From an uncultured Synergistales bacterium (GTDB lineage Bacteria > Synergistota > Synergistia > Synergistales > Aminobacteriaceae), in NCBI GenBank assembly GCA_905233335.1, contig CAJOED010000002.1, positions 1 through 28,443 of the forward strand: a stretch of DNA of 28,443 bases, given 5' to 3'. Each line of letters begins with the position of its first letter. Position 1 is the first letter of the stretch. The notes under the pieces were generated by a model that saw only the letters and a program-made list of their open reading frames with translations, made no database searches and was not told where the DNA came from. The position numbers were made by a program, and so were the translations under genes. This document shows, piece by piece, positions 1-7,699 of the stretch.

Positions 1-206
1 TGTTATGCATTATACTCACGGGAATGGGGCGCGACGGGACAGACGGAGCTGTAGCACTCAAGCGCAAAGGGGCTTACGTGATTGCGGAGAGCCAGAAGAC
101 CTGCGTGGTTTACGGAATGCCCAAAGCAGCAGTTGATGCGGGAGTTGTTGATGAAGTTCTGCCGCTTAATGAAATTCCCGACGCAATGATACGGCTTGTG
201 AGATAA
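1..206 (+). CDS. cheB: Chemotaxis protein-glutamate methylesterase CheB, C-terminal end (5' truncated by window)
   Basis: Only the last 67 codons are present, read in frame from base 3. The fragment has ILTGMGRDG, the loop that carries the catalytic aspartate of the CheB methylesterase domain, followed by the family pattern around CVVYGMPKAAV. CheB removes methyl groups from chemoreceptor glutamates in the cytoplasm when its receiver domain, outside the window, is phosphorylated by CheA. The stop is 27 bases before the cheA start, so the two are probably cotranscribed. The catalytic Ser and His lie upstream and cannot be checked. The family call is firm; whether the full gene is intact is unknown. 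Confidence 0.93.
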   Translation, partial: LCIILTGMGRDGTDGAVALKRKGAYVIAESQKTCVVYGMPKAAVDAGVVDEVLPLNEIPDAMIRLVR

Positions 207-233
207 ATTACTCTTGAAGGGGGAAAATATATT

Positions 234-2306
234 TTGGCCGATATGGATATGAGTCAGTATCTCGGAGCTTTCCTTGATGAGACTGATGATAACGTACAGA
301 GATTAGATGATTTACTGCTTGCCCTCGAAAAAGACATGGTAGATATGGATGTCATCAACGAAATTTTCAGGGCGGCACATACACTAAAAGGCATGGCGGG
401 CACAATGGGCTTCACGAACATGATGGGTCTTACGCACGCTATGGAGGACAGGCTCGATGCGGCGCGAAAAGGCACACGTCCATTGACAGAAGCAGACATG
501 AACAGGCTGTTTCAGGGACTCGACACGTTACAGGAAATGGCCGACGCTATCAGGGGTGGCGGAAATGACGCGCATATAGACGTTTCCGAAATGGTCGCTG
601 AACTCCGAAATGAAGCCCCGAAACCCGCCGCAGGAGCACCAGCACCAGCCCCGGCACAGGCAGAAAGTTCCGGCGGTACAATGCTGTCGTCGCAGGATGC
701 AGAATGGGTCAAGAAGTCCAACGAGAGCGGCGCAAATGCCTTCAATGTCCACGTAACTTTGAGCCAGAGCTGCCTCCTGAAGGCCGCACGTGCTTATATG
801 GTGGTGAACAGGCTTGAGGAACTCGGCGAAATCTACAGGGCTGAACCAACAACTGACGCGCTCGAAAAAGAAGAGTTCGAGTTCGACTTCAACATTTACG
901 TAGCAACCCCGGCACCCGCTGAAGAGGTCAAAGCCGCAATAGAGAAAATCGGTGATGTACAGTCAGCAGATGTTGAGGAGGTCAAAGCAGAAGAAACACC
1001 CGCCGCCGCTCCCGCACAACAGGCCGCACCCGCAGCACCAGCTCCCGCACAAGAGGCCGCCCCTGCACAAGCACCCGCACAAACCGCACAACCTGCCGCA
1101 CCAGCTCCCGCAAAACCTGCTCCGGCCAAGAAGGAAGGCGCAAAGAAAAGCAGTCAGACCGTACGCGTCGACATCGGGAGGCTCGATACGCTCATGAATC
1201 TTGTCGGCGAACTTGTCATCTCACGCGCAAGAATTGAGAGGCTCGTTCAGGAGTCAAGACTAAGGCAGTTCGACGATACACTTTCACAGCTCGGCAGAAT
1301 TTCGGGTGATATTCAGGAGCTTGTTACGAAATTGCGAATGGTGCCGGTGAGTTTCACGTTCGACCGTTTCCCGCGTCTTATCAGGGACTTGTGCAAAACA
1401 CTCAACAAGAACGTAGAACTCGTGCTTGAGGGAGAAGATACAGAGCTTGACCGTACAGTAATCGACGAAATCGGCGACCCGATGGTGCACCTGATACGTA
1501 ACTCAATGGATCACGGCATAGAGCACCCAGAAGAACGCAAAGCACTCGGCAAACCCGAAAAAGGCATCCTCAAAATTGCGGCATACCAGGAAGGCTCCGG
1601 CGTTGTTATTGAGGTCAGTGATGACGGAGCAGGAATTGACCCGGAGAAAGTCAAGAAGAAGGCCATAGAGCGCGGAATTATCACGGAAGACAGAGCCGCA
1701 ATCATGAGCGACGACGAAGCAACACAGATAGTTCTTCTTCCGGGATTCAGTATGGCAAAACAGATTACGGACTTGTCCGGGCGCGGTGTCGGAATGGACG
1801 CGGTCAAGACAAAAGTAGAACAGCTAGGAGGACAGTTCGACCTCGTCAGCAAAAAGAATGAGGGAACTCACGTATATATCCGCCTTCCGTTGACGCTGGC
1901 AATCGTGCTTTCACTCTTGATAAAGGTCGGCAAGGAAACATACGCAATCTCACTTGAGAACGTAGAAGAAACTATCATGGTACGCAAAGAGGACATCAAG
2001 ACAGTTCACGGCGAACCCACGACTCTTCTGCGCGGCGAGGTGTTATCGCTGAATGTGCTGGGCGATATTCTCGGCTCTGAGGGCGTAGAACATGACAGAG
2101 ACGAATACCCGGTTGTTGTCGTGAAAATCGGCAAGAACAAAATCGGCTTCATCGTAAGTCAGTTAATCGGACAGCAGGAAATAGTGATTAAGTCTTTGGG
2201 ACGCTTCCTCGCGAAAATCGACGGCATAACCGGCGGCACTATTTTGGGCGACGGCAATGTTGCACTAATTCTTGATGTTGCTTCATTCTATTCAACAAAA
2301 GGTTAA
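234..2306 (+). CDS. cheA: Chemotaxis histidine kinase CheA
   Basis: 690 aa. Domains in order: HPt (P1) with the phosphorylated His49 in AAHTLKGMAG; a P2-like CheY/CheB docking region about 165-250; a Pro/Ala/Gln-rich linker about 254-308 that looks flexible; P3 dimerisation from about 311; P4 ATPase with the N box NSMDHGIEHP, DDGAGID and GRGVGMD; and a CheW-like P5 to the end. It autophosphorylates in response to receptors and passes phosphate to CheY and CheB. The TTG start is chosen because an AGGGGG ribosome site ends about 10 bases upstream, while the ATG at 243 would be too far away. A shorter Pro/Ala tract also follows P1. All catalytic motifs look intact. Confidence 0.97.
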   Translation: MADMDMSQYLGAFLDETDDNVQRLDDLLLALEKDMVDMDVINEIFRAAHTLKGMAGTMGFTNMMGLTHAMEDRLDAARKGTRPLTEADMNRLFQGLDTLQEMADAIRGGGNDAHIDVSEMVAELRNEAPKPAAGAPAPAPAQAESSGGTMLSSQDAEWVKKSNESGANAFNVHVTLSQSCLLKAARAYMVVNRLEELGEIYRAEPTTDALEKEEFEFDFNIYVATPAPAEEVKAAIEKIGDVQSADVEEVKAEETPAAAPAQQAAPAAPAPAQEAAPAQAPAQTAQPAAPAPAKPAPAKKEGAKKSSQTVRVDIGRLDTLMNLVGELVISRARIERLVQESRLRQFDDTLSQLGRISGDIQELVTKLRMVPVSFTFDRFPRLIRDLCKTLNKNVELVLEGEDTELDRTVIDEIGDPMVHLIRNSMDHGIEHPEERKALGKPEKGILKIAAYQEGSGVVIEVSDDGAGIDPEKVKKKAIERGIITEDRAAIMSDDEATQIVLLPGFSMAKQITDLSGRGVGMDAVKTKVEQLGGQFDLVSKKNEGTHVYIRLPLTLAIVLSLLIKVGKETYAISLENVEETIMVRKEDIKTVHGEPTTLLRGEVLSLNVLGDILGSEGVEHDRDEYPVVVVKIGKNKIGFIVSQLIGQQEIVIKSLGRFLAKIDGITGGTILGDGNVALILDVASFYSTKG

Positions 2307-2322
2307 TAAGGAGTAATCAACA

Positions 2323-2961
2323 ATGGCTGAAATAGAATTATTCAGTTCACTCCAGCTTGACGCAATAAGGGAAGTCGGGAACATCGGAACAGGAAACGCG
2401 GCTACGGCATTGAGCGGGCTGTTGTCCCGAATGATTCATATGGACGTGCCGAAAACCGAGCTTGTGTCAATCTATGAGCTTGCGGAACACTACGGGGATC
2501 CCATGCAGATAGTCGGCGCGGTGTTTGTGCGTTCGTCGGGCGGCTTTCAGTGCAGCCTGATATTCATACAGCCTGAAGAGGACGCGAACTTCATGGTTGA
2601 GCTTCTCCTGAAACAGCAGTTCGGGACGAGCATACCCATAGACGAGATACCGCAGGAAATGATTGACAGCGCGCTTACAGAAGTCGGGAATATCGTATTG
2701 AGTTCTTTCCTGAACGCGATAAATTTACTTCTCGGCACACAGCATCAAATTTCTGTTCCCGGTGTTGCGCATGATATGTTAAGTTCAATCCTCGATGTAG
2801 TAGCTTCTATTTACGGCCAGATGGGAGAGACTGCACTGCTTGTGAATACGGAGCTTAGTGTAGAAGGTCTTGAGGAAGGCCGCAGAATTTCGGGACACAT
2901 TATACTAATCCCGGATCCTGATTCTTTGGAGCTGCTTCTCAGAAAGTTAAAGGTGATGTGA
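2323..2961 (+). CDS. cheC: CheY-P phosphatase CheC
   Basis: 212 aa. Both copies of the CheC/CheX/FliY phosphatase motif (D/S-x3-E-x2-N) are present: D13/E17/N20 in DAIREVGN and S116/E120/N123 in SALTEVGN, so this is the two-site CheC form. In Bacillus and Thermotoga, CheC dephosphorylates CheY-P and binds CheD, linking the CheY-P level to receptor adaptation. The next gene is cheD, as expected for that pair. There is a 16-base gap from cheA with an AAGGAG ribosome site, and the TGA stop overlaps the cheD ATG by one base. Confidence 0.95.
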   Translation: MAEIELFSSLQLDAIREVGNIGTGNAATALSGLLSRMIHMDVPKTELVSIYELAEHYGDPMQIVGAVFVRSSGGFQCSLIFIQPEEDANFMVELLLKQQFGTSIPIDEIPQEMIDSALTEVGNIVLSSFLNAINLLLGTQHQISVPGVAHDMLSSILDVVASIYGQMGETALLVNTELSVEGLEEGRRISGHIILIPDPDSLELLLRKLKVM

Positions 2962-3452
2962 TGGCTGAAAGCAGTATAGTTCTGGGCATGGCTGATTTGA
3001 TGGTCGTACCTGCTCCCGTAAAATTAATCACTCTCGGTCTCGGTTCATGTATAGGCCTCGTGGTGTACGACTCTTTTGCGAAAGTTGCGGGAATGGCTCA
3101 TATTATGCTGCCCAACAGCAGGGGACTCAGTGCGTCGGAGAAAGTCGGAAAGTTCGCCGATACTGCTGTCCCTGCAATAATAGAAGAAATGCTGAAGAAG
3201 GGGGCGACACGTCCGCGCATCAAGGCAAAAATAGCGGGAGGTGCGCAGATGTTTTCACTTCCCGGAGCGTCGGCTGATTTTCTCACGGTCGGCGCAAAAA
3301 ATGTTGCGGAAACAAAGACACGTCTTGCACGCATGGGAATAGCACTCATTTCTGCGGACACCGGCGGCAACAAGGGACGCACTATAGAGTTCTCAACAAG
3401 CAACTGGATGCTGAAAGTTAAGACGCTGGGAAAGGGAATAAGCGAAATATAG
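2961..3452 (+). CDS. cheD: Chemoreceptor glutamine deamidase CheD
   Basis: 163 aa. The family triad is visible: Thr24, Cys30 (in LGLGSCIG) and His47 (in GMAHIMLPNS), with the same spacing as T21/C27/H44 of Thermotoga CheD. It deamidates receptor glutamines to glutamates and is a partner of CheC. I chose the ATG at 2961, which overlaps the cheC stop by one base and has AGGTGAT just upstream. A GTG one codon earlier is possible and would add only one residue. fliA follows after 21 bases. Confidence 0.95.
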   Translation: MAESSIVLGMADLMVVPAPVKLITLGLGSCIGLVVYDSFAKVAGMAHIMLPNSRGLSASEKVGKFADTAVPAIIEEMLKKGATRPRIKAKIAGGAQMFSLPGASADFLTVGAKNVAETKTRLARMGIALISADTGGNKGRTIEFSTSNWMLKVKTLGKGISEI

Positions 3453-3473
3453 CGCGGGGGTGATGGTGTTGAA

Positions 3474-4223
3474 ATGACGACAGACGAAGAAAAAAAGTTA
3501 TGGGAAGACTATTCCAGGACAGGCAGGGGACGCGATGAGTTAATTACGCGATATTTGCCGCTGATAAAGTACGTTGTCGGAAGAATGGCAGTAACTCCCC
3601 CGCAGGGGCTCGACTATGAAGACATATTATCGTTCGGGGTGTTCGGGCTTCTTGATGCAGTCGACAAGTTCGACCCGTCAAAAGGTTTTGTGTTCCAGAC
3701 ATACGCAATCCCAAGAATACGCGGTGCAATACTCGATGAGCTTCGCAAGTGCGACTGGTTTTCACGGACAGGGCGCGAGAAAGTACAGAAGCTCAATCGT
3801 GCAATGGAGAAAATTCTGCGCGACGAAGGAGAACTCCGCGACGAACTCATCATGAAGGAAATGGGCATTGATGAGGACGAATATTACGAGGTGCAGGAGC
3901 TTGCTTCACGGGGATATATTACTTCACTCGATGACACAACCCCGCTTGATGACGGAGATGTTCCCATTGAGGCAACACTTGCTGACGAACGGGAAGGAGC
4001 AGTAGAACGCCTCGACGAGGAGAGCGAGAAACAGCAGTTGGCAGAAGCACTCTCTGAACTCCCGGAACGTGAACGCAACATGTTGAGCCTGTATTACTAC
4101 GAGGGATTGACGCTGAAAGAAATCGGGCAGGTGCTGGGTGTGTCGGAGAGCAGAGTATCCCAAATTCACGGCAAAGGGTTATCGATGCTGCGGACAATCC
4201 TGAAAGCAAAAATGAACGTCTAG
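3474..4223 (+). CDS. fliA: Flagellar sigma factor FliA (sigma-28)
   Basis: 249 aa, normal for the family. Region 2 covers roughly residues 20-95, including ITRYLPLIKYVVGRM and a region rich in QTYAIPRIRGAILDELR, typical of FliA/WhiG/SigD. Region 3 follows, and region 4 ends in the helix-turn-helix LTLKEIGQVLGVSESRVSQI. It directs RNA polymerase to late flagellar and chemotaxis promoters. It is cotranscribed with cheACD. Its anti-sigma factor FlgM is encoded about 6 kb downstream. A GGGGGTGAT ribosome site precedes the ATG; there is no usable in-frame start just upstream. Its last 38 or so codons are duplicated downstream in decayed form. Confidence 0.96.
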   Translation: MTTDEEKKLWEDYSRTGRGRDELITRYLPLIKYVVGRMAVTPPQGLDYEDILSFGVFGLLDAVDKFDPSKGFVFQTYAIPRIRGAILDELRKCDWFSRTGREKVQKLNRAMEKILRDEGELRDELIMKEMGIDEDEYYEVQELASRGYITSLDDTTPLDDGDVPIEATLADEREGAVERLDEESEKQQLAEALSELPERERNMLSLYYYEGLTLKEIGQVLGVSESRVSQIHGKGLSMLRTILKAKMNV

Positions 4224-4353
4224 GGGGTGAAGGGGCTTGACGCTGAAGGAAACATGCAAAGTTCCCGGTGTATCGTCCCAAGTTCACAGCAGGGGGGGTT
4301 ATCGATGTTACACACAATCCTGAAAGCAAAAATGAACGTCTAGGAGGTGAAAT
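4107..4353 (+). repeat. Imperfect tandem duplication of the fliA 3' end
   Basis: Bases 4107-4233 (the last codons of fliA plus the bases after its stop) recur at 4237-4353. Both begin TTGACGCTGAA. The last shared block, from GGGTTATCGATG through AACGTCTAG and the following G-rich ribosome site, is nearly identical at an offset of 120 bases; the first part is more diverged, and the second copy is about 10 bases shorter. The second copy's TAGGAGGTGA is now the ribosome site of the FapA-like gene. Confidence 0.9.
4237..4343 (+). pseudogene. Decayed copy of the fliA C-terminal region
   Basis: Read from TTG at 4237 it gives TLKETCKVPGVSSQVHS, matching FliA's TLKEIGQVLGVSESRVSQIH with losses. A two-base surplus in a G run (around 4291-4298) then breaks the frame. 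After the break the other frame gives LSMLHTILKAKMNV and a stop, against FliA's LSMLRTILKAKMNV. It has no start region of its own and is not expected to make a working protein. It is a remnant of the duplication described in the repeat entry. Confidence 0.8.
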
Positions 4354-4359
4354 CACTGA

Positions 4360-5976
4360 ATGTTCGACAAGGATATATTTTACATGGAAGCAAGGCCGGA
4401 CGGGATATATTTATCGTGCTATGAACACGACTTCAAAGAAAACGACGTTTACGCCTTCATGAAGGAATACGGGATAGCTCGCTATGACGTGAAAGCCGTT
4501 CGCAAGTTCATCAAGGACGGGGAAACAGTCAAGATATGCAACAGAAACCCGGCATTCGAGAAGGACGCAAGAATACTCGTAACACTCGCAAAGGACAAAA
4601 TGACGGCATCAGTAGCGATAGACCCGCCGTTTTTCGCAAAGCCCTGGCCAAGTGAAGAGGACGTATTCGCTTCACTGAAAGCACACGGGGTCAAAATAGG
4701 CATCAACGAAAAAGCAGTAAGGTCATTGCTTGCACGCCAGATAGGGAATCAGCCGTCAGTAGTTGCGCAGGGTATTCCGCCGGTGGAGGGAAAAGACGCG
4801 GTAATCGAACTCATCAAAGACCCCGATAAACCTTTTGAAGTTCGCGACGATGAGAAAATAGATTTTTGGAGCAGGAGCACAATCGTAACAGTTCACCCGG
4901 GACAGGAAATTGCGATAAAGCACCCGTTAGTCAACGGCAAAAACGGCATTGATGTTACCGGCACAGTCGCAAAGGCTCGTCCTGTACGCAACATTGAGTT
5001 CTCATTCGGTGAGGGCTTGAAGCGCGACGAGGAAAACCCGCTTATGCTTATGGCTACTGCTGAAGGCCAGCTCAAGAACGACAAAGGGCGGCTGGTAGTT
5101 CTCCCTGAACTTGATATTCACAAGGATATAGATTTCGGCATCGGCAGCATCGACTTCACGGGCGCGGTGAAAATTCATGGCTCTGTCCGCGAGGGGTTTC
5201 ACGTTGTGGCGCAGGGAAATATCGAGATTTTCGGCACGGTCGAGGGAGCAGACATCGACAGCCAGGGAGCAGTTGTTGTTCAGGGCGGAGTACGTGGCAT
5301 GGGCAAAGGGACACTGCGCGCTAATCAGGACGTGAGCTTGAGCTTCGGTGATCAGGCAACAATCAGGTCGGGAGGAACTATCCTCGTGAAGAACGCAATG
5401 CTTCACAGCCACCTGTACGCACAAAAAGCAGTTATCGCGCTCGGAAGCGGCAAACATTCACAGATTGCGGGCGGAAGGATTGAGGCGGGGCTTGAAGTGT
5501 CATGCAACATACTAGGCTCCGAAATGGGAACGAAAACTGAAGTAGTCGTCGGTCTTCCTCCTGAACTCCTCGAAAAACGCAAAGTCTTCACGACAGAAAT
5601 AAAACGCTGCAATGAGAATCTCGACAAAGTAGAGCCGAACTTAGCACTCCTGAAAAAACTTGAAGCAGCAGGACAGCTCGACGACAACAAGAGAGTAATG
5701 CTCATGAATCTCACGAAAATGAAGTTTCAGCTTCAGGCCGCAAAAGAAAGTATGCAGAAGGAATTGACAGCACTTGAAGAGCATCTTGAGCAGGTGAAGG
5801 ACAAAGGCATTGTGCGCGTGAAAGATATATGTTACGGCGGAGTAGTAATCACTGTCCGGGGGCTGTCGTATATCGTGCATGAGCCGTGCAAGTTCACGTC
5901 ATTCGTTGCGGATGATGAGAAGCGCGCTATCGTCCTGAAACCTTTTGACTATATGGCAGGAAGGCTGGGAGGTTGA
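4360..5976 (+). CDS. FapA family (DUF342) protein, flagellar-locus polymer-like beta-helix protein
   Basis: 538 aa. The N-terminal part (about 1-230) has the DUF342 pattern with HPLVNGKNGIDVTGT. The middle (about 240-385) is a run of short strands rich in Gly and Val, such as GAVKIHGSVREGFHVVAQGN, as in a right-handed beta-helix. A charged coiled-coil follows at about 400-480, then a short beta-rich end. FapA proteins are commonly encoded next to fliA and che genes in Firmicutes and relatives; their molecular job is poorly defined. The ATG is set by TAGGAGGTGA 8 bases upstream, which lies inside the fliA-tail duplicate. Confidence 0.85.
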   Translation: MFDKDIFYMEARPDGIYLSCYEHDFKENDVYAFMKEYGIARYDVKAVRKFIKDGETVKICNRNPAFEKDARILVTLAKDKMTASVAIDPPFFAKPWPSEEDVFASLKAHGVKIGINEKAVRSLLARQIGNQPSVVAQGIPPVEGKDAVIELIKDPDKPFEVRDDEKIDFWSRSTIVTVHPGQEIAIKHPLVNGKNGIDVTGTVAKARPVRNIEFSFGEGLKRDEENPLMLMATAEGQLKNDKGRLVVLPELDIHKDIDFGIGSIDFTGAVKIHGSVREGFHVVAQGNIEIFGTVEGADIDSQGAVVVQGGVRGMGKGTLRANQDVSLSFGDQATIRSGGTILVKNAMLHSHLYAQKAVIALGSGKHSQIAGGRIEAGLEVSCNILGSEMGTKTEVVVGLPPELLEKRKVFTTEIKRCNENLDKVEPNLALLKKLEAAGQLDDNKRVMLMNLTKMKFQLQAAKESMQKELTALEEHLEQVKDKGIVRVKDICYGGVVITVRGLSYIVHEPCKFTSFVADDEKRAIVLKPFDYMAGRLGG

Positions 5977-5982
5977 TATATC

Positions 5983-6321
5983 ATGCAGCCGGTCAGTATG
6001 TTAATGTCGAATTTGAACGTCGAGGCAAATTCACATCACGCACCGAACGCACTAGCTGCTGCACAGGACACCGGGCAGAGTCAGGAGATTGTGCGCGACG
6101 GCATAAGAATAGTGCAGACGGTACAGGCAAGTGAAGCGGCATCGGAATCGCAGAGAGTTCACCGTAAGAACGAGAACGACGAACATAGAGAGCAGAACGG
6201 GAGAAATTCGCGGGACAGTTTCGAGCACACCGAAAAGAAGAATGGAGAGCCGGAGAATGTTGCCGCACCGTTAATTCGGGAAAATGTCAGGAGCAAAAAG
6301 AGTTTTGATTTTCTTGCGTGA
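5983..6321 (+). CDS. Small hydrophilic protein of unknown function, last gene of the che-fliA operon
   Basis: 112 aa, not recognised. After a short N-terminus (MQPVSMLMSNLNVEA) it is dominated by Glu, Asn, Arg, Lys and Ser with almost no hydrophobic core, so it is probably disordered. It has no signal peptide and no cysteines. A GGGAGG ribosome site inside the end of the FapA-like gene precedes the ATG by about 11 bases, and the gap to that gene is 6 bases. It ends about 20 bases before the terminator. Its place suggests a flagellar or chemotaxis role, but nothing in the protein shows it. Confidence 0.6.
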   Translation: MQPVSMLMSNLNVEANSHHAPNALAAAQDTGQSQEIVRDGIRIVQTVQASEAASESQRVHRKNENDEHREQNGRNSRDSFEHTEKKNGEPENVAAPLIRENVRSKKSFDFLA

Positions 6322-6342
6322 ATTATGATGATGAACATAAAA

Positions 6343-6380
6343 AATTTCCCCCTGCTCACTGTTGAACCGGGGGAATTATT
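6343..6380. terminator. Bidirectional intrinsic terminator between convergent genes
   Basis: TTCCCCC (6346-6352) pairs with GGGGGAA (6369-6375) around a 16-base loop. On the plus strand it is followed by TTATTTTC, and on the minus strand by a run of T's (the complement of 6341-6345). It sits between the end of the che-fliA operon and the end of the minus-strand zinc-ribbon gene. Confidence 0.75.
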
Positions 6381-6389
6381 TTCTGTCTG

Positions 6390-6647
6390 CTATATTTTGT
6401 TGGCTGTGTCAAGCCCAGCATTGAGAGCACACACTGCGCACGCTTCTTTTGCACTGTGAACAGTTCCGCATTTCGGGCACGTTACCATGTCGCTTTCTGC
6501 CGCGTAAAGTTCTACCTTATGGCACTCCGGGCACTCGTAAATGTCAACGTGAACGCGGTCGGCTTTGAGTAATGCGCTTCCCATAGGGTAGCCGGACTCA
6601 CGGAGTTTCATGTTTTTCTTGCAATGTTCACAAACTTTTTCTGCCAT
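6390..6647 (-). CDS. Small four-CxxC zinc-ribbon protein, function unknown
   Basis: 85 aa. Eight cysteines fall in four CxxC pairs: C6/C9, C39/C42, C57/C60 and C70/C73. This is enough to bind two zinc ions in rubredoxin-like or ribbon knuckles (CEHC, CPEC, CPKC, CAVC). There is no signal peptide or membrane segment, so it is probably cytosolic. I do not recognise a named family. The ribosome site AGGAAGA lies about 9 bases before the ATG. It is 41 bases downstream of the DUF4491 gene and has a candidate promoter of its own. It could bind nucleic acid or act in metal or protein handling; nothing visible decides between these. Confidence 0.8.
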   Translation of the reverse strand: MAEKVCEHCKKNMKLRESGYPMGSALLKADRVHVDIYECPECHKVELYAAESDMVTCPKCGTVHSAKEACAVCALNAGLDTANKI

Positions 6648-6682
6648 ATCAAAAAATCTTCCTTTCGTGATAAATTGCGCAA

Positions 6683-6691
6683 ATTATATCA
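6683..6691 (-). promoter_or_regulatory. Candidate extended -10 promoter for the zinc-ribbon gene
   Basis: On the minus strand TGATATAAT reads from 6691 to 6683: a perfect TATAAT with the TGn extension. No good -35 is seen, which is common for extended -10 promoters. It overlaps the stop of the DUF4491 gene and would start transcription about 30 bases before the zinc-ribbon ATG. Confidence 0.4.
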
Positions 6692-6979
6692 CGGGTTATT
6701 ACGTTTGGGATTTCTCGGAAACCACCCGCGCGCAACTCTCTTCTCCTGCTGTTTGAGTTCGTGAATGCTCCACAGACAGCAGAAGCCCAGCACACCGGTG
6801 ATGCCCGACAGAATATCGCTCTCAATCGTGAACGACAGCCCGACACACACAGCACCCGCAGCAAGGAACACCGGCCAGACTCTTGCGGTGAAGTAGTACT
6901 CGCACTTAATCACAACGGGGTGAAACATGCCGATAATCATGAAGCACGCAACACCGATAATGACTCCTGATACGTTCAT
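6689..6979 (-). CDS. DUF4491 family small membrane protein
   Basis: 96 aa with three hydrophobic stretches (about 1-20, 33-50 and 54-73). The pattern IIGVACFMIIGMFHPVVIKCEYYF followed by a W-P-V-F-L segment matches what I recall of DUF4491; the role of that family is unknown. The ATG follows directly on the TGA of the upstream DUF4405-like gene with no bases between, so translation is probably coupled. The C-terminus is Arg/Asn/Pro-rich and likely cytoplasmic. Confidence 0.8.
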   Translation of the reverse strand: MNVSGVIIGVACFMIIGMFHPVVIKCEYYFTARVWPVFLAAGAVCVGLSFTIESDILSGITGVLGFCCLWSIHELKQQEKRVARGWFPRNPKRNNP

Positions 6980-7699
6980 TCAGAACATGACCTCCTGAAC
7001 TCCCAGCCACGCACGGAACATCACGAACACCACGAGCACTCCCGCAATAATCACGCAAGGACGCTTGATTTTCCCGGTCAATATTCCGCTGACCTCGTAA
7101 CCGGCAAGAGTCCAGAACGAAAACATCGCGATATTCTCAAGCATTACGAGCGCAAAATTTTTCTCGTAGTCTATGAAGGCAAATTGATTGGTGAGGGTAA
7201 TGTACGCAAAAATATTTTCCCGCATGAACACATACAGCCCATAGCCCGAAACTATCACAGCAAGTATTACCGGCCAAGTGCTTTTTATCTTTCCTGCTAT
7301 CATTCCCCAGTGAAGTCCCAAGTGCACCGCCATCAACACGAAACTCAAATACGAACATGATAGATGTGCAAGCCGTGCGAATGATGACAGCTCGTCAATG
7401 TTCAGTGCCGGGAAATTCTCCGACATGATTACGCCGCTGAATGCCGTCATCACAAACGACACCAGCAGCGAAATATTTACGATTGTCCCGAAAACACGCC
7501 GCACGTTGTACTTCCCGCGCAGTAATGCCCCGTACCATTTGCGGTTCAAGTACTGGTGAATCAGGAACAGCACAAACATAGCCACGCCGATATACTCATG
7601 CAGTGAGCGTTCTGCTCCGTCGTACTCCGTAATCTGCCGGGACATAAGGAGCATTAACATCACCGTCATTAACACATCAACGACACGACGAAAAATCAC
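6980..7699 (-). CDS. DUF4405-like cytochrome b-type membrane protein
   Basis: 239 aa from the chosen GTG, with about six membrane helices. Two helices carry histidine pairs spaced 14 residues apart, H34/H48 (SLHEYIG...FLIHQYL) and H112/H126 (LAHLSCS...MAVHLGL). This spacing is typical of bis-His b-heme sites, so two hemes are plausible. DUF4405 is a family of cytochrome b561-like fold. The GTG overlaps the uxuA TAG stop by one base (TAGTG), a common coupling arrangement. A TTG at 7738 would add 13 residues but lies deep inside uxuA with no clear ribosome site. Its electron donor and acceptor are not visible, and no redox partner is encoded beside it. Confidence 0.78.
   Translation of the reverse strand: MIFRRVVDVLMTVMLMLLMSRQITEYDGAERSLHEYIGVAMFVLFLIHQYLNRKWYGALLRGKYNVRRVFGTIVNISLLVSFVMTAFSGVIMSENFPALNIDELSSFARLAHLSCSYLSFVLMAVHLGLHWGMIAGKIKSTWPVILAVIVSGYGLYVFMRENIFAYITLTNQFAFIDYEKNFALVMLENIAMFSFWTLAGYEVSGILTGKIKRPCVIIAGVLVVFVMFRAWLGVQEVMF

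Noticed and set aside
896..1129. Ala-rich minus-strand open frame opposite cheA
   Set aside because: It is the complement of the Pro/Ala-rich CheA linker, a composition effect.
4268..4462. Open frame over the fliA-tail duplicate and the start of the FapA-like gene
   Set aside because: It is only a shadow frame through the duplicate; the true gene starts at 4360 with its own ribosome site.
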